A model generated the notes under the pieces. It saw only the letters and a program-made list of their open reading frames with translations, was not told the DNA's origin and made no database searches. Shown here piece after piece: positions 41,361 through 50,246 of a stretch of 64,000 nt of DNA (its first letter is position 1; each line of letters begins with the position of its first letter). The translations under genes were made by a program, and so were the position numbers. The stretch is from Cellulomonas wangsupingiae (GTDB lineage: Bacteria > Actinomycetota > Actinomycetes > Actinomycetales > Cellulomonadaceae). Location of the stretch: contig NZ_CP101989.1 of assembly GCF_024508275.1 (NCBI RefSeq), positions 2,542,001 to 2,606,000 of the forward strand. Direction: 5' to 3'.

Positions 41361-41936
41361 TCAGCTCTCTCTCTTCTCGTCGTCAGTACCCGCCAGGCTG
41401 CCGAGGGCAGCCCACCGGGGGTCGATCGTCTCGTGCGTGTGGTCCGGGTCGTCCGCGAGACGCTCCCCGCACTCCGAGCACAGTCCCGGGCAGTCCGGCC
41501 GGCACAGGGGCCGGAAGGGCAGCACGGGCACGATCGCGTCCCGCAGCGCGGGCTCGAGGTCGACCAGGTCGCCCTCCAGCTCGCGCACGTCCTCGTCGTC
41601 GTCACCGCTCTGCGCCGCGGCCTCGGCACGCTCGGGGTAGACGTACAGCTCCTGCAGGGGGGCGTCGACATCCTCGACGACCCGCTCCAGGCACCGCACG
41701 CACTCCCCGACGGCCTCGCCGCGGATCGAGCCGGTGACCAGGACCCCCTCCATGACCGCCTCGAGCCGGACGTCCAGCTCGAGGTCGTTCCCGGGGGGGA
41801 TGCCGATCATGCCGCTGCCGAGATCGTCCGGTGCCGCGACCGTCCGCTGCACCGTCCGCATCGACCCCGGACGCCGACCGAGCTCATGGGTCTCGAGCAC
41901 GAACGGCGAGTGGGGATCGAGGTGGGATGGGCGCAC
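41361..41936 (-). CDS. DUF177 (YceD-family) protein
   Basis: Protein of 191 residues belonging to the YceD/DUF177 family, linked to 23S rRNA or ribosome assembly in bacteria and plants and nearly always next to rpmF. Visible: VQRTVAAPDDLG, LDVRLEAVMEGVLVTG, the cysteine pair in GECVRCLERVVED and a second Cys cluster CRPDCPGLCSECG close to the end that likely binds zinc. The GTG at 41936 was chosen for GAGGGGACC upstream; the longer reading is Arg-rich noise. It lies 176 bases after the SepIVA-like gene. Confidence 0.92.
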   Translation of the reverse strand: MRPSHLDPHSPFVLETHELGRRPGSMRTVQRTVAAPDDLGSGMIGIPPGNDLELDVRLEAVMEGVLVTGSIRGEAVGECVRCLERVVEDVDAPLQELYVYPERAEAAAQSGDDDEDVRELEGDLVDLEPALRDAIVPVLPFRPLCRPDCPGLCSECGERLADDPDHTHETIDPRWAALGSLAGTDDEKRES

Positions 41937-42112
41937 GGTCCGGTCCCCTCGTTCCAGGTGGGTGCCGCACGCGGGCGTGCGGCACGGTCTTGCGGCATGG
42001 ATGACTCGGCCCACGCCACGAACGGCAGGACCGACCGTCAACTCTACGGCACGGCGGGCCCCTGCCCAAACCGCCACCGCGACGCCCGACGGGGCGCGGT
42101 GGCGGCACGGCG

Positions 42113-42610
42113 CTAGGACTCGCCCGGCGCGAGCCTGCCCGCGAGCTTGGCGCGTCCGGCCTGCACCTGCGAGAGCACCTTGCCGAGGTCGATCTCGAAG
42201 TCCGCCAGGCGCCGGTCGCAGTAGTCGTCGGCGTCGCGGCGCAGCGCGTGCGCCGTCTCCTGGGCCTCGGCGACGATCTGGGCCGCCCGCTCCTGCGCGG
42301 CCGTCACGACGCTCTCCTGCTCGACCAGCTCCGCCGCGCGCGCCCGCGCCCGCGCGAGGACGGCGTCGGCCTCCGCCTGCGCGGCCGACCGGGCCGCGTC
42401 GGCGTCCGCCAGGACCTCGTCCGCGCGGTGCAGCTGGTCGGGCAGCGCCGCACGCACCTGGTCGACGAGCTCCAGGAGCTCGGCGCGGTTCACCAGCACC
42501 GACGACGACATGGGCATCGCCCGCGCCTGGCCCACCGCCTCCTCGATCGCGTCGAGCACCCCGGCGACCCCCTCGGTGCGCTCCTCGGCGTCGTCCACGT
42601 CCTGCGTCAT
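42113..42610 (-). CDS. sepIVA: SepIVA-like DivIVA-domain coiled-coil protein
   Basis: Protein of 165 residues, mostly one long coiled coil from about 50 to 150 rich in Ala, Glu, Arg and Gln (RAAQIVAEAQETAHALRRDA), after an N-terminal DivIVA-like region with RAMPMSSSVLVNRAELLELVD. In Mycobacterium the gene in the same place, between coaD and the DUF177-rpmF-rnc group, encodes SepIVA, an essential septation and elongation factor. Position and pattern support that identity here; sequence conservation outside the MPMSSSVLVNR region is low. Its ATG overlaps the coaD stop (ATGA). Confidence 0.82.
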   Translation of the reverse strand: MTQDVDDAEERTEGVAGVLDAIEEAVGQARAMPMSSSVLVNRAELLELVDQVRAALPDQLHRADEVLADADAARSAAQAEADAVLARARARAAELVEQESVVTAAQERAAQIVAEAQETAHALRRDADDYCDRRLADFEIDLGKVLSQVQAGRAKLAGRLAPGES

Positions 42611-43113
42611 CGTGCGTCCCCTCCCTCGTCGCCGGCAGCGGGCGTCAGCGCGTGCCGCACTGCCGCCGCGACCGTCGGCGTCACCATGTCCTCGATCCGT
42701 CCACCGTGCCGGGCCACGTCCTTGACCAGCGACGACGCGACGTGCGCGAGGCCCGGGTCACCGAGGACGAAGACCGTCTCGACACCTGACAGGTGCCTGT
42801 TCATCAGCGCCATCGCGAGCTCGGCGTCCAGGTCGGCCCCGCTGCGCAGCCCTTTGACCACGGCGCGCGCGCCCAGGTCGCGCACGAGGTCGACGAGCAG
42901 CCCGTCCGTCGCCACGACCCGCACGCCGTCCACCCCTCGCAGCGCGTCGGCGGCGAGGCGCACCCGCTCGGTCGGCGACAGCAGCGAGCGCTTGGACGAG
43001 TTGTGGGCGACGGCGACGACGACCTCGTCGAACATGCTCCGGGCGCGCCGCACCACGTCGACGTGGCCGAGCGTGATCGGGTCGAACGACCCCGGGCAGA
43101 CCGCGATGCTCAC
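42607..43113 (-). CDS. coaD: phosphopantetheine adenylyltransferase
   Basis: Fourth enzyme of coenzyme A synthesis (168 residues), transferring AMP from ATP to phosphopantetheine. The nucleotidyltransferase motif VCPGSFDPITLGHVDVV opens the chain, NSSKRSLLSPTERV and KGLRSGADLDAELAMALMN follow, and ASSLVKDVARHGG stands near the end. GTG 43113 is preferred to an upstream TTG because TAGGTT lies seven bases before it, a leaderless arrangement. It heads the row coaD, sepIVA, DUF177, rpmF, rnc, mutM. Confidence 0.97.
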   Translation of the reverse strand: MSIAVCPGSFDPITLGHVDVVRRARSMFDEVVVAVAHNSSKRSLLSPTERVRLAADALRGVDGVRVVATDGLLVDLVRDLGARAVVKGLRSGADLDAELAMALMNRHLSGVETVFVLGDPGLAHVASSLVKDVARHGGRIEDMVTPTVAAAVRHALTPAAGDEGGDAR

Positions 43114-43120
43114 GGACGCC

Positions 43121-43126
43121 AACCTA
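43121..43126 (-). promoter_or_regulatory. -10 hexamer TAGGTT, leaderless start of coaD
   Basis: Minus strand TAGGTT, seven bases, GTG 43113. No ribosome site between. The opposing GNAT gene promoter lies 37 bases away. Confidence 0.45.
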
Positions 43127-43162
43127 CGTCACGGACCCGCGACGCTCGCGGCGGCGACCCGC

Positions 43163-43168
43163 TAGCGT
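43163..43168 (+). promoter_or_regulatory. -10 hexamer TAGCGT, leaderless start of GNAT gene
   Basis: TAGCGT, six bases, ATG 43175. No ribosome site and no clear -35. Confidence 0.5.
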
Positions 43169-43174
43169 GCGGCG

Positions 43175-43780
43175 ATGGCGACGATCCGCGCGGCGGGACC
43201 GGCCGACGTCGCGCACCTGCGGACCGTGTGCGCGCTGGCCTACCGCGACAACCCGCTGATGCGGTGGGTGCTGCCCGACGCCGCGACGCGCGACGACGCG
43301 TGCGCCGCCTGGCTCGGTCCGGCGCTCGAGCGGTACCTGGCGGCGGGCCGCGTCGACGTCCTGACGGCGGCGGACGACGTCGTCGCGGTGGCCGCCTGGC
43401 GCGTGCCCGGCCTCGACCCCGCCGGCACCGCGGCCGCGGCCACGCTGCCGCAGCCGGCGGGCGTGCTGCGCGCGCTCGTGGGGCGGGCACGCGCCGCCGA
43501 GGTGCTGGCGGCGCTGGCAGGCTCCGCCGGGCTCGCCCCCGCGGTGCCGGGCCCGTACCTCAACTACCTCGCGGTGCACCCCGACCGGCAGGGGCGGGGT
43601 CACGGGGGCGAGCTGCTGCGCCACGGGCTCGACGCCCTCGCCGGCGCGGCCGGCACGCCGTGGCTGGGGACGACCGACGCGCGCAACGTGCCGTTCTACG
43701 AGCGGCACGGCTTCGTCGTCGCGGGCTCCTACGACCTCGCCCCGCACGGTCCGGCGCTCGCGGTGCTGCACCGGCCGTGA
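43175..43780 (+). CDS. GNAT-family N-acetyltransferase
   Basis: Acetyltransferase of 201 residues. Acetyl-CoA is bound by the motif A region YLAVHPDRQGRGHGGELL near 130-147, followed by GTTDARNVPFYERHGFVV for motif B. The N-terminal substrate part begins TIRAAGPADVAHLRTV. The acceptor could be an amine, amino acid or antibiotic and is unknown. It and the next gene interrupt the usual neighbourhood of rsmD and coaD and may have been added later, although base composition is like the rest. Confidence 0.87.
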   Translation: MATIRAAGPADVAHLRTVCALAYRDNPLMRWVLPDAATRDDACAAWLGPALERYLAAGRVDVLTAADDVVAVAAWRVPGLDPAGTAAAATLPQPAGVLRALVGRARAAEVLAALAGSAGLAPAVPGPYLNYLAVHPDRQGRGHGGELLRHGLDALAGAAGTPWLGTTDARNVPFYERHGFVVAGSYDLAPHGPALAVLHRP

Positions 43781-43823
43781 CGGCGCGGTTGCGACCCGCG
43801 CGCGGTGCGGCGAGCCTGACCGG

Positions 43824-45113
43824 ATGACCGGCCCCGCGCGCGACCACGACGTCGTCGTCCTCGGTGCGACCGGGTTCGCCGGCGCGCTCGTCGCGGAGCA
43901 CCTCGCGCGGCACGCCCCGGCGGACGCCCGGATCGCCCTCGCGGGCCGCTCCCGCGAGCGGCTGGAACGGGTGCGTGCGGGCCTCCCCCCACGTGCCGCG
44001 GACTGGCCGGTGCTCCTGGCCGACACCGGGGACGCCGCGTCCCTGCGGGCGCTGGCGCGGTCCGCGCGGGTCGTGGTCAGCACCGTCGGCCCGTACCTGC
44101 GCCACGGCCTGGGCGTCGTCGAGGCGTGCGCCCGCGCCGGGACGCACTACGCCGACCTGACCGGCGAGGTGCCGTTCGTCCGGCGGGCGGCCGACGCGTT
44201 CGACGAGGTCGCGCGCGCGACCGGCGCACGCCTGGTGCACGCGTGCGGGTACGACGCCGTCCCCTCCGACCTGGCCGTCCTGGTGCTGCACCGGCGGGTG
44301 GCCGCCGACGACGCGGGGACGCTCGGGCACGTGCGCCTCGTCGCGTCGGCCCGCGGGGGCGTCAGCGGGGGGACGGCCGCGACGGTGCGCGGGCTGGCCG
44401 AGCTCGCCGGTCGCGACCCGTCCGTGCGACGCCTGCTGGCCGACCCCTACGCCCTGAGCCCCGCCCGGGCCGCCGAGCCGGTGACGCCCCAGCCCTCGGA
44501 CACCCCGGTCCCGGGCCGCACCCAGGACGGCGGGTGGGTCGCGCCGTCGCCGATGGCGTCGTTCGACACGCGCGTCGTCCGCCGCTCCAACGCGCTGCAG
44601 GGCTGGGCCTACGGGCGCGGACTGCGCTACGAGGAGGTCGCGGCCACCGGCCCCGGGCTGCGCGGGGCGCTCACCGCGGCCGCCGTGGCCGCCGGCCTGC
44701 CCCTCGCGCTCGCGGCCCTCGCGCTCCCGCCGACCCGCGCGCTCCTCGACCGCGCCCTGCCGGCACCGGGCACGGGACCGGACGAGCACACGCGCCGCAC
44801 CGGCTGGTTCCACATGGACGTCCACGCCGTCACGACCACCGGCCGGCGGTACCGGTCCGTCGCCGCGGGTCCCGGTGACCCCGGCTACAGCGCGACGGCC
44901 GTGATGCTGGGCGAGGCGGCGCTGGCCCTCGCCCTCGACGCCGACCGGCTCCCGGCCCGCGCCGGCTCGCTCACCCCCGCGACGGCCCTCGGGGACGTGC
45001 TCGTCGAGAGGCTGCGTGCGGCCGGGCACACCTACGAGGCCTCCCCGTCAGCACCCGCTCCCGCGCATCAGTCCACGGGTCGCTCGGCGAACCACACCCG
45101 CGTCTCGCCGTAA
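43824..45113 (+). CDS. saccharopine dehydrogenase-like (trans-acting enoyl reductase family) oxidoreductase
   Basis: NAD(P)-binding protein of 429 residues. The Rossmann start VVVLGATGFAGALVAEHL, then IALAGRSRERLE and the conserved GPYLRHGLGVVEACARAGTHYADLTGE identify the family that includes mycobacterial trans-acting enoyl reductases and Rv2449c-like proteins. A hydrophobic patch near 285-310 suggests membrane or lipid association. Its substrate is unknown. ATG 43824 follows GAGCCT by six bases, with no ribosome site. The 3' end overlaps rsmD on the other strand by 46 bases, tail to tail. Confidence 0.85.
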   Translation: MTGPARDHDVVVLGATGFAGALVAEHLARHAPADARIALAGRSRERLERVRAGLPPRAADWPVLLADTGDAASLRALARSARVVVSTVGPYLRHGLGVVEACARAGTHYADLTGEVPFVRRAADAFDEVARATGARLVHACGYDAVPSDLAVLVLHRRVAADDAGTLGHVRLVASARGGVSGGTAATVRGLAELAGRDPSVRRLLADPYALSPARAAEPVTPQPSDTPVPGRTQDGGWVAPSPMASFDTRVVRRSNALQGWAYGRGLRYEEVAATGPGLRGALTAAAVAAGLPLALAALALPPTRALLDRALPAPGTGPDEHTRRTGWFHMDVHAVTTTGRRYRSVAAGPGDPGYSATAVMLGEAALALALDADRLPARAGSLTPATALGDVLVERLRAAGHTYEASPSAPAPAHQSTGRSANHTRVSP

Positions 45114-45634
45114 CGGCGGTCGTCGACGGCCACGAGCGGTGCCGGCCAGGTGGGCGCCGCCGCGCGCGACGAGCGCTCCACGACCACGACGCCACCGGCG
45201 GCCGTGCAGCGCGCCGCACCCGCGATCGCACCCGCCAGCTCGTCGTCGGCGAGGTCGTACGGCGGGTCCAGCAGCACCAGGTCGAACGCGTCGGTGGCAG
45301 CGGGAACGACCCGGGCCAGGTAGCGGTCGACCCGGTCGGCCACCACGTCGACGCGGTCGGACAGCCCGAGAGCGCGCGCGTTGCGGCGGCACACCTCGAC
45401 GGCGCCCCGCGCCGCGTCGACGAGGACGACGTGGACCGCGCCGCGGCTCGCCGCCTCGAGGCCCAGCGCGCCGGACCCGGCGTACAGGTCGAGGACGCGC
45501 GCGCCGTCGACCGCGTCCAGGTGCTCGAGGCGGGAGAACAGCGCCTCCCGGACCCGCTCGCTCGTGGGCCGCGTCCCGGACGGGGGCACGCTGAGCCTGC
45601 GTCCCCCCGCGCTGCCGGCCACGATGCGCGTCAC
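45068..45634 (-). CDS. rsmD: 16S rRNA (guanine-966-N2)-methyltransferase
   Basis: Methyltransferase of 188 residues modifying G966 of 16S rRNA. Family marks: the start TRIVAGSAGGRRLSVP, the TRPTSERVREALFS segment, SAM-binding DLYAGSGALGLEAASRGA and catalytic LLDPPYDL. GTG 45634 overlaps the stop of the ABC membrane protein gene (GTGA). In most actinobacteria rsmD lies between recG and coaD; here an ABC pair is inserted before it and two accessory genes after it. The 3' end overlaps the oxidoreductase gene tail to tail. Confidence 0.95.
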   Translation of the reverse strand: MTRIVAGSAGGRRLSVPPSGTRPTSERVREALFSRLEHLDAVDGARVLDLYAGSGALGLEAASRGAVHVVLVDAARGAVEVCRRNARALGLSDRVDVVADRVDRYLARVVPAATDAFDLVLLDPPYDLADDELAGAIAGAARCTAAGGVVVVERSSRAAAPTWPAPLVAVDDRRYGETRVWFAERPVD

Positions 45635-47265
45635 GACGACGCACCCTTGCGCTGGTCCTGCTCCTCGAGCATGCGCTCCATCCAGCCCTTCTCGGCGGTC
45701 GACGACGCGATCATCACGGCGACCACCGACAGGAGCAGCTGCGACGTGACCATGATCGTCGAGACCGTGGTCAGCCCGATCGCGATCCACAGCGGCAGCA
45801 GGCACAGCGCGACCAGGTCGGGGCCCCGCGCGATCACCTGCAGCACCCCCGTCGGCAGGGCACCGGCGGGCGTCGCGATGAGCGGCTTGTCCCACCGCGG
45901 GGCCGGGCGGTAGGCGGCACGGACCGCGGCGGCCGCCCACACGGGTGCGGACACCACGGCCAGCACCAGCCAGTCCGGCGTCGCACCGGCCCAGCGTCCG
46001 ACGGCGGCGAACGCGACGAGCGACCACACGAGCATGACGACGCCGGGCACGACCATGCGCAGCCGGCGCACGGTGCGGTCACCGAGCGGCAGCAGGCGGT
46101 CGAGGATCGGCGCCATCTCGGCCCAGCGCGCACCCTCCGCGCTCGCGCTCGACGCCATCCACCCACCCAGGAGCACCGCGACGAGCACGCCGACCGGGCT
46201 CGCCAGCTGCGGCACCACGGTCGCGAGCAGCGGCAGGCCGGCGGCGACGACGAGCTGCACGAGGTGGCGCAGCGACCGCCGCAGCACGACGAGGTCGGCG
46301 GTGACCAGCGCCGTCGCGGGCCCACGTGCCGTGCGCAGCCGCGAGACGCGGCGCCGCGTGGCCGCGACGGCCCCGCCCGACAGGGCCCGGCCCAGCTCCC
46401 GGGAGTCGAGCGACACGACCGCGCCGACCGCCTGGGCGGCGACGGACCCGCCCTCGCGCAGCGTGCGACCCGGCAGGTCGCCCAGGCGCCGGTCGAGCTG
46501 CACCGCCAGCACGGCGGCGAGCACCGCCGCCGCGAGCACGACGGGCCAGGCCGGGGACGGCAGCGTCGCGGGCGTCCGCCCGGCGAGGACGACCACGCCG
46601 GCGAGCACGGGCGCCGCGACCAGCACGGCGTCACCCGCGAGCGCGATCCTCCGCCGCGTGGCACCGAGGGACTGGGCCAACGCGGCGATGAGCACGACTC
46701 CGGCAGCGGTGACCGCGCCGAGCAGCCCCGCACGCACGAGGTCGGCGCCACCACGGCCCAGGAGTCCCGCCTCGAGGACGACGACGACGGCCCCTCCCGC
46801 GAGCGCGGCCACCAGCGGGAGCCGCGCGGCGGCGGGCCGCAGCAGCCCTCGGCGGTCGACGGGCAGCGGCAGCCACCACGCGGACTGCGCGCCCTCCGTC
46901 CCGACGGGACCGAGGCTGCCGGCGGTCGACAGCAGCGCGCCGGCGGCCGCCAGCAGGAGGAACGCGCCCAGCATCGGCAGGCTCAGCCCGCCCGGTTCCT
47001 GCACCGGGGGCGCCGGGGGCAACGAGTCCCGCAGCTGCTGCACCACGCCCAGGACGATCAGCACCGAGATCGCGATGCTGGTGACGACGCTGTAGAGGTC
47101 GGTGAGCAGCGACCCGATGCTCGCGCCCGCCCGCGCCCGCGCGGCCTGCGCGGTGAACCGCCGGATCGACCTCGCCGACGGCACCTCGCCGAGGTCGAAG
47201 CCACCCACGCGCGGGTCGTCGTCCACGGGCGAGGCGTCGCCGCCGGGCGCGTCGAGGTCGGTCAC
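45631..47265 (-). CDS. ABC transporter membrane protein (DUF6297-like)
   Basis: Integral membrane protein of 544 residues with roughly ten to twelve hydrophobic helices in two groups (for example AISVLIVLGVVQQL, LLAAAGALLSTAG, LAAAVLAAVLAVQL) and a large loop containing RRRVSRLRTARGPATALV. It has no ATPase motif. The adjacent ATPase gene overlaps it by four bases (GTGA), so the two should form one exporter-like ABC system. Large unassigned membrane proteins of this type accompany single ABC ATPases in many actinobacteria; the cargo is unknown. Confidence 0.82.
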   Translation of the reverse strand: MTDLDAPGGDASPVDDDPRVGGFDLGEVPSARSIRRFTAQAARARAGASIGSLLTDLYSVVTSIAISVLIVLGVVQQLRDSLPPAPPVQEPGGLSLPMLGAFLLLAAAGALLSTAGSLGPVGTEGAQSAWWLPLPVDRRGLLRPAAARLPLVAALAGGAVVVVLEAGLLGRGGADLVRAGLLGAVTAAGVVLIAALAQSLGATRRRIALAGDAVLVAAPVLAGVVVLAGRTPATLPSPAWPVVLAAAVLAAVLAVQLDRRLGDLPGRTLREGGSVAAQAVGAVVSLDSRELGRALSGGAVAATRRRVSRLRTARGPATALVTADLVVLRRSLRHLVQLVVAAGLPLLATVVPQLASPVGVLVAVLLGGWMASSASAEGARWAEMAPILDRLLPLGDRTVRRLRMVVPGVVMLVWSLVAFAAVGRWAGATPDWLVLAVVSAPVWAAAAVRAAYRPAPRWDKPLIATPAGALPTGVLQVIARGPDLVALCLLPLWIAIGLTTVSTIMVTSQLLLSVVAVMIASSTAEKGWMERMLEEQDQRKGASS

Positions 47266-47948
47266 AGCGCGACCCGGGCGATGCGGTCGGCCGCCTCGGC
47301 GGGCGAGAGCACGCGGGAGGCGTCGTCGGACACGTGCACGGCCTGCGTGCACACCGCGGTGACCAGGTCCGGGTCGTGCGTCGCGATGAGCACGGCGCCG
47401 CCCGCCTCGCGCTCGGCGCGCAACCGGTCCGCCAGGCGGGCGCGCATGCGCTGGTCGAGCCGCTGCTCGGGCTCGTCGAGCACGAGCAGCGAGCGCGGAC
47501 GGGCGAACCCCGCGGCGAGCAGGAGGCGCCGCCGCTGGCCGGACGACAGCGACACGGGCGTGGCACGCGCGTGGTCGGCGAGCCCGAACTCCTCGAGCAG
47601 CGTCACGACCTCGTCCTGGGCGCCCAGGACACCGTGCCCGCGGGCCGTGAGGTACAGGTGCTCGGACACCGTCAGCGCCGGGAAGTACGCGTCGTCGTCG
47701 AGGACCGAGGAGACCTCCCGGCGGAACGTCACGTCGCGCTCGTCGACGGGCCGCCCCAGCACCTCCACGGACCCGGCCAGGGGGTCCAGGAGTCCGAGGA
47801 CGGTCTTGAGGACCGTCGACTTGCCGGAGCCGTTGGCCCCCACGAGCGCGACCGCCCGGCCCGCCCCGAGGGTGAACGAGACGGGTGCGCACACCGACGT
47901 CCGCCCGTAGCCGACCTTCAGATCACGCGCACGCACCACGGGAGCCAT
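47262..47948 (-). CDS. ABC transporter ATP-binding protein
   Basis: ATPase subunit of 228 residues with Walker A GANGSGKST, signature LSSGQRRRLLLA, Walker B LLVLDEPEQRLD and the switch His in IATHDPDLV. The Q-loop region is VSSVLDDDAYFPALTV. It powers the membrane protein encoded next. ATG 47948 follows TACCCT by six bases without a ribosome site, so this pair, together with rsmD, seems to have its own promoter and not to depend on recG. Confidence 0.92.
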   Translation of the reverse strand: MAPVVRARDLKVGYGRTSVCAPVSFTLGAGRAVALVGANGSGKSTVLKTVLGLLDPLAGSVEVLGRPVDERDVTFRREVSSVLDDDAYFPALTVSEHLYLTARGHGVLGAQDEVVTLLEEFGLADHARATPVSLSSGQRRRLLLAAGFARPRSLLVLDEPEQRLDQRMRARLADRLRAEREAGGAVLIATHDPDLVTAVCTQAVHVSDDASRVLSPAEAADRIARVAL

Positions 47949-47954
47949 GCGGTC

Positions 47955-47960
47955 AGGGTA
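47955..47960 (-). promoter_or_regulatory. -10 hexamer TACCCT, leaderless start of ABC ATPase gene
   Basis: Minus strand TACCCT, six bases, ATG 47948. No Shine-Dalgarno sequence. Confidence 0.45.
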
Positions 47961-48001
47961 GTCAGCGCGGCGCACGGCACCGGACGCCTCGGGCCCCGGG
48001 G

Positions 48002-50245
48002 TCACGCCCGGTCGAGGAACTCCTCGCGCTCGCCGGCCAGCGACGCCTGAATCGCCGCCTGCAGCGCGGGCCACGCACCGAGGTCCTCGTCCTGGTCGAC
48101 GAGCGCGCGGGCGTCCGTGCGGGCGCGGGCGATGACGTCGGCGTCCCGCGTCACGCGCAGCAGGCGCAACGAGCTCCCCCGCCCGTGCTGGGCCGCACCC
48201 AGGACGTCGCCCTCCTGCCGCAGCTCGAGGTCGAGCGCCGCGAGCTCGAAGCCGTCGGTCGTGGCGGCCAGCGTCTCCAGGCGCGTGTGCGCGTCCGTCC
48301 CGGGCTGCGCCGAGCTCACCAGCAGGCACAGCCCCGGCCGCGACCCGCGTCCCACGCGGCCGCGCAGCTGGTGCAGCTGGGACAGGCCGAACCGGTCGGC
48401 GTCGAGGACCACCATGACGGTCGCGTCGGGCACGTCCACGCCGACCTCGACGACCGTGGTCGACACGAGCACCGGCGCGTCGCCGGAGGCGAACGCCGCG
48501 AACGCCCGGTCCTTCTCCTCGGGGGACAGCCGGCCGTGCAGCACACCGATGCCGATGCCCGCGAGGTCGGGCCGGGCACGCAGCTCGTCGGCCACGTCGA
48601 GCACGGCCCGCAGCGGCCGGCGTGCGCCGGTGTCCGGTGCGCCGACCGTCGGTCCGGCGTCGACCACCAGGTCCGACCCGTCCTCGTCCGCCGGGTCGCC
48701 CGCGGTCGCGTCGCCGTCGATGCGCGGGCACACGACGTACGCCCGTCCCCCACCGGCGACCTCCTCGCGCACGCGCTGCCAGGTCCGGTCGGTCCAACGG
48801 GGGTTGTCGGCGGGCACCGTGTGCGTCGTGATGCCCTGCCTGCCCGCGGGGACCTCGCTCAGGACCGACGTCTCCAGGTCCCCGAAGACGGTCATCGCGA
48901 CCGTCCGCGGGATGGGCGTCGCGGTCATGACGAGCGTGTGCGGGGTCCGGCCGGCCTTGGCCCGCAGGGCGTCGCGCTGCTCGACGCCGAACCGGTGCTG
49001 CTCGTCGACGACCACCAGGCCCAGCTCGGCGAACTGCACGTCCTGCGAGAGCAGCGCGTGCGTCCCCACGACGATCCCGGCAGCTCCGCTCGCGGCGTCG
49101 AGCATCGCCGCTCGCCGCGCCGCGGTGGGCAGCGACCCGGTCAGCAGCGCGACCCGCGTCGCGTCGCCCGCGCCGCCGAGGAACCCGCCCTCGGCGAGGT
49201 CGCCCAGCAGACCGCGCAGCGTGCGCGCGTGCTGGGCGGCCAGGACCTCGGTCGGCGCGAGCAGCGCGGCCTGGCCGCCGGCGTCGACGACCTGCAGCAT
49301 GGCCCGCAGCGCGACGACGGTCTTGCCCGAGCCCACCTCGCCCTGCAGCAGCCGCTGCATGGGCCTCGGCGCCGCGAGCTCGCCGGAGATCTGCTCGCCG
49401 ACCGTGCGCTGGCCGGCCGTGAGCGTGAACGGCAGGCGGGCGTCGAACGCGTCGAGCAGCCCTCCGTCACGCCGTGGCCGGGCGACGGCCTCCTCGCGCG
49501 CCACGCGGGCGCGGCGCCGCGCGAGCTCCGCCTGCAGGACGAGCGCCTCCTCGTACCGCAGGCGCGCGCGGCCCCGCTGCCAGTCCGCCTCGTCCTGCGG
49601 GACGTGCACGAGGCGCAGCGCCTCCACCAGCGTCGGCAGCGCGTCGCGCTCCCGCAGGGCGGCCGGCACGGGGTCGGGGACGTCCTGCTCGCGCAGCGGG
49701 TCGAGGACGGTGCGGACCGCCTGCGCGACCTTCCACGACTCGAACCCCGCGACCGCCGGGTACACGGGGATCGGCCGACCCGCCTCGACGAGGGCCTCGT
49801 CCTCCTCCTGCGCGTCGTCGTCCGCACCGAACAGCCGGCACTCGGGGTGCATGAGCTGCAGCGTGTCCCGGTACACCGAGACCTCGCCCGTGAACAGCCC
49901 GCGCCGGCCGGGGCGCAGCTGGCCCTGGCGCCACTCGAGCTTCTTGACGTGCGACGCGAAGAACGTGAGCTCGATGCGGCTGCGCCCGTCCGTGATGGTC
50001 GACTGCAGGAGCCCGCGACCCTGCGCCGTGGGCCGCAACGACGTGCGCACGACCTCGGCGACGACGGTCACGTGCTCCCCCACCCGCAGGCTCGCCATGT
50101 CGGTCAGCGTGCCCGGCTCGGCGTACCGGCGCGGGTAGTGCCGCAGCAGGTCGCCCGACGTCTCGAGGCCGAGCTTGGCCAGCGCCTTGGCGGTGCGGGC
50201 GTTGAGGCGCGTCAGGGGGACGGCCAGCGGGTCGGCGGCGAGCAC
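48002..50245 (-). CDS. recG: ATP-dependent DNA helicase RecG
   Basis: Branch-migrating helicase of 747 residues acting on stalled forks and Holliday junctions. The wedge/OB domain is at about 50-150 (HYPRRYAEPGTL, then QSTITDGRSRIELTFFA). Motif I LLQGEVGSGKTVVAL, motif II VVVDEQHRFGVEQR, motif III TATPIPRT and the late HQLRGRVGRG and LRQEGDVLG motifs are intact. GTG 50245 begins one base after the stop codon of the FakA-like gene, indicating coupled translation. The pair is conserved across actinobacteria. Confidence 0.97.
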   Translation of the reverse strand: MLAADPLAVPLTRLNARTAKALAKLGLETSGDLLRHYPRRYAEPGTLTDMASLRVGEHVTVVAEVVRTSLRPTAQGRGLLQSTITDGRSRIELTFFASHVKKLEWRQGQLRPGRRGLFTGEVSVYRDTLQLMHPECRLFGADDDAQEEDEALVEAGRPIPVYPAVAGFESWKVAQAVRTVLDPLREQDVPDPVPAALRERDALPTLVEALRLVHVPQDEADWQRGRARLRYEEALVLQAELARRRARVAREEAVARPRRDGGLLDAFDARLPFTLTAGQRTVGEQISGELAAPRPMQRLLQGEVGSGKTVVALRAMLQVVDAGGQAALLAPTEVLAAQHARTLRGLLGDLAEGGFLGGAGDATRVALLTGSLPTAARRAAMLDAASGAAGIVVGTHALLSQDVQFAELGLVVVDEQHRFGVEQRDALRAKAGRTPHTLVMTATPIPRTVAMTVFGDLETSVLSEVPAGRQGITTHTVPADNPRWTDRTWQRVREEVAGGGRAYVVCPRIDGDATAGDPADEDGSDLVVDAGPTVGAPDTGARRPLRAVLDVADELRARPDLAGIGIGVLHGRLSPEEKDRAFAAFASGDAPVLVSTTVVEVGVDVPDATVMVVLDADRFGLSQLHQLRGRVGRGSRPGLCLLVSSAQPGTDAHTRLETLAATTDGFELAALDLELRQEGDVLGAAQHGRGSSLRLLRVTRDADVIARARTDARALVDQDEDLGAWPALQAAIQASLAGEREEFLDRA

Positions 50246-50246
50246 G

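Noticed and set aside
43175..45113. The acetyltransferase and oxidoreductase genes as a mobile island between rsmD and coaD
   Set aside because: No direct repeats, integrase or tRNA is at the edges and base composition matches the neighbours.
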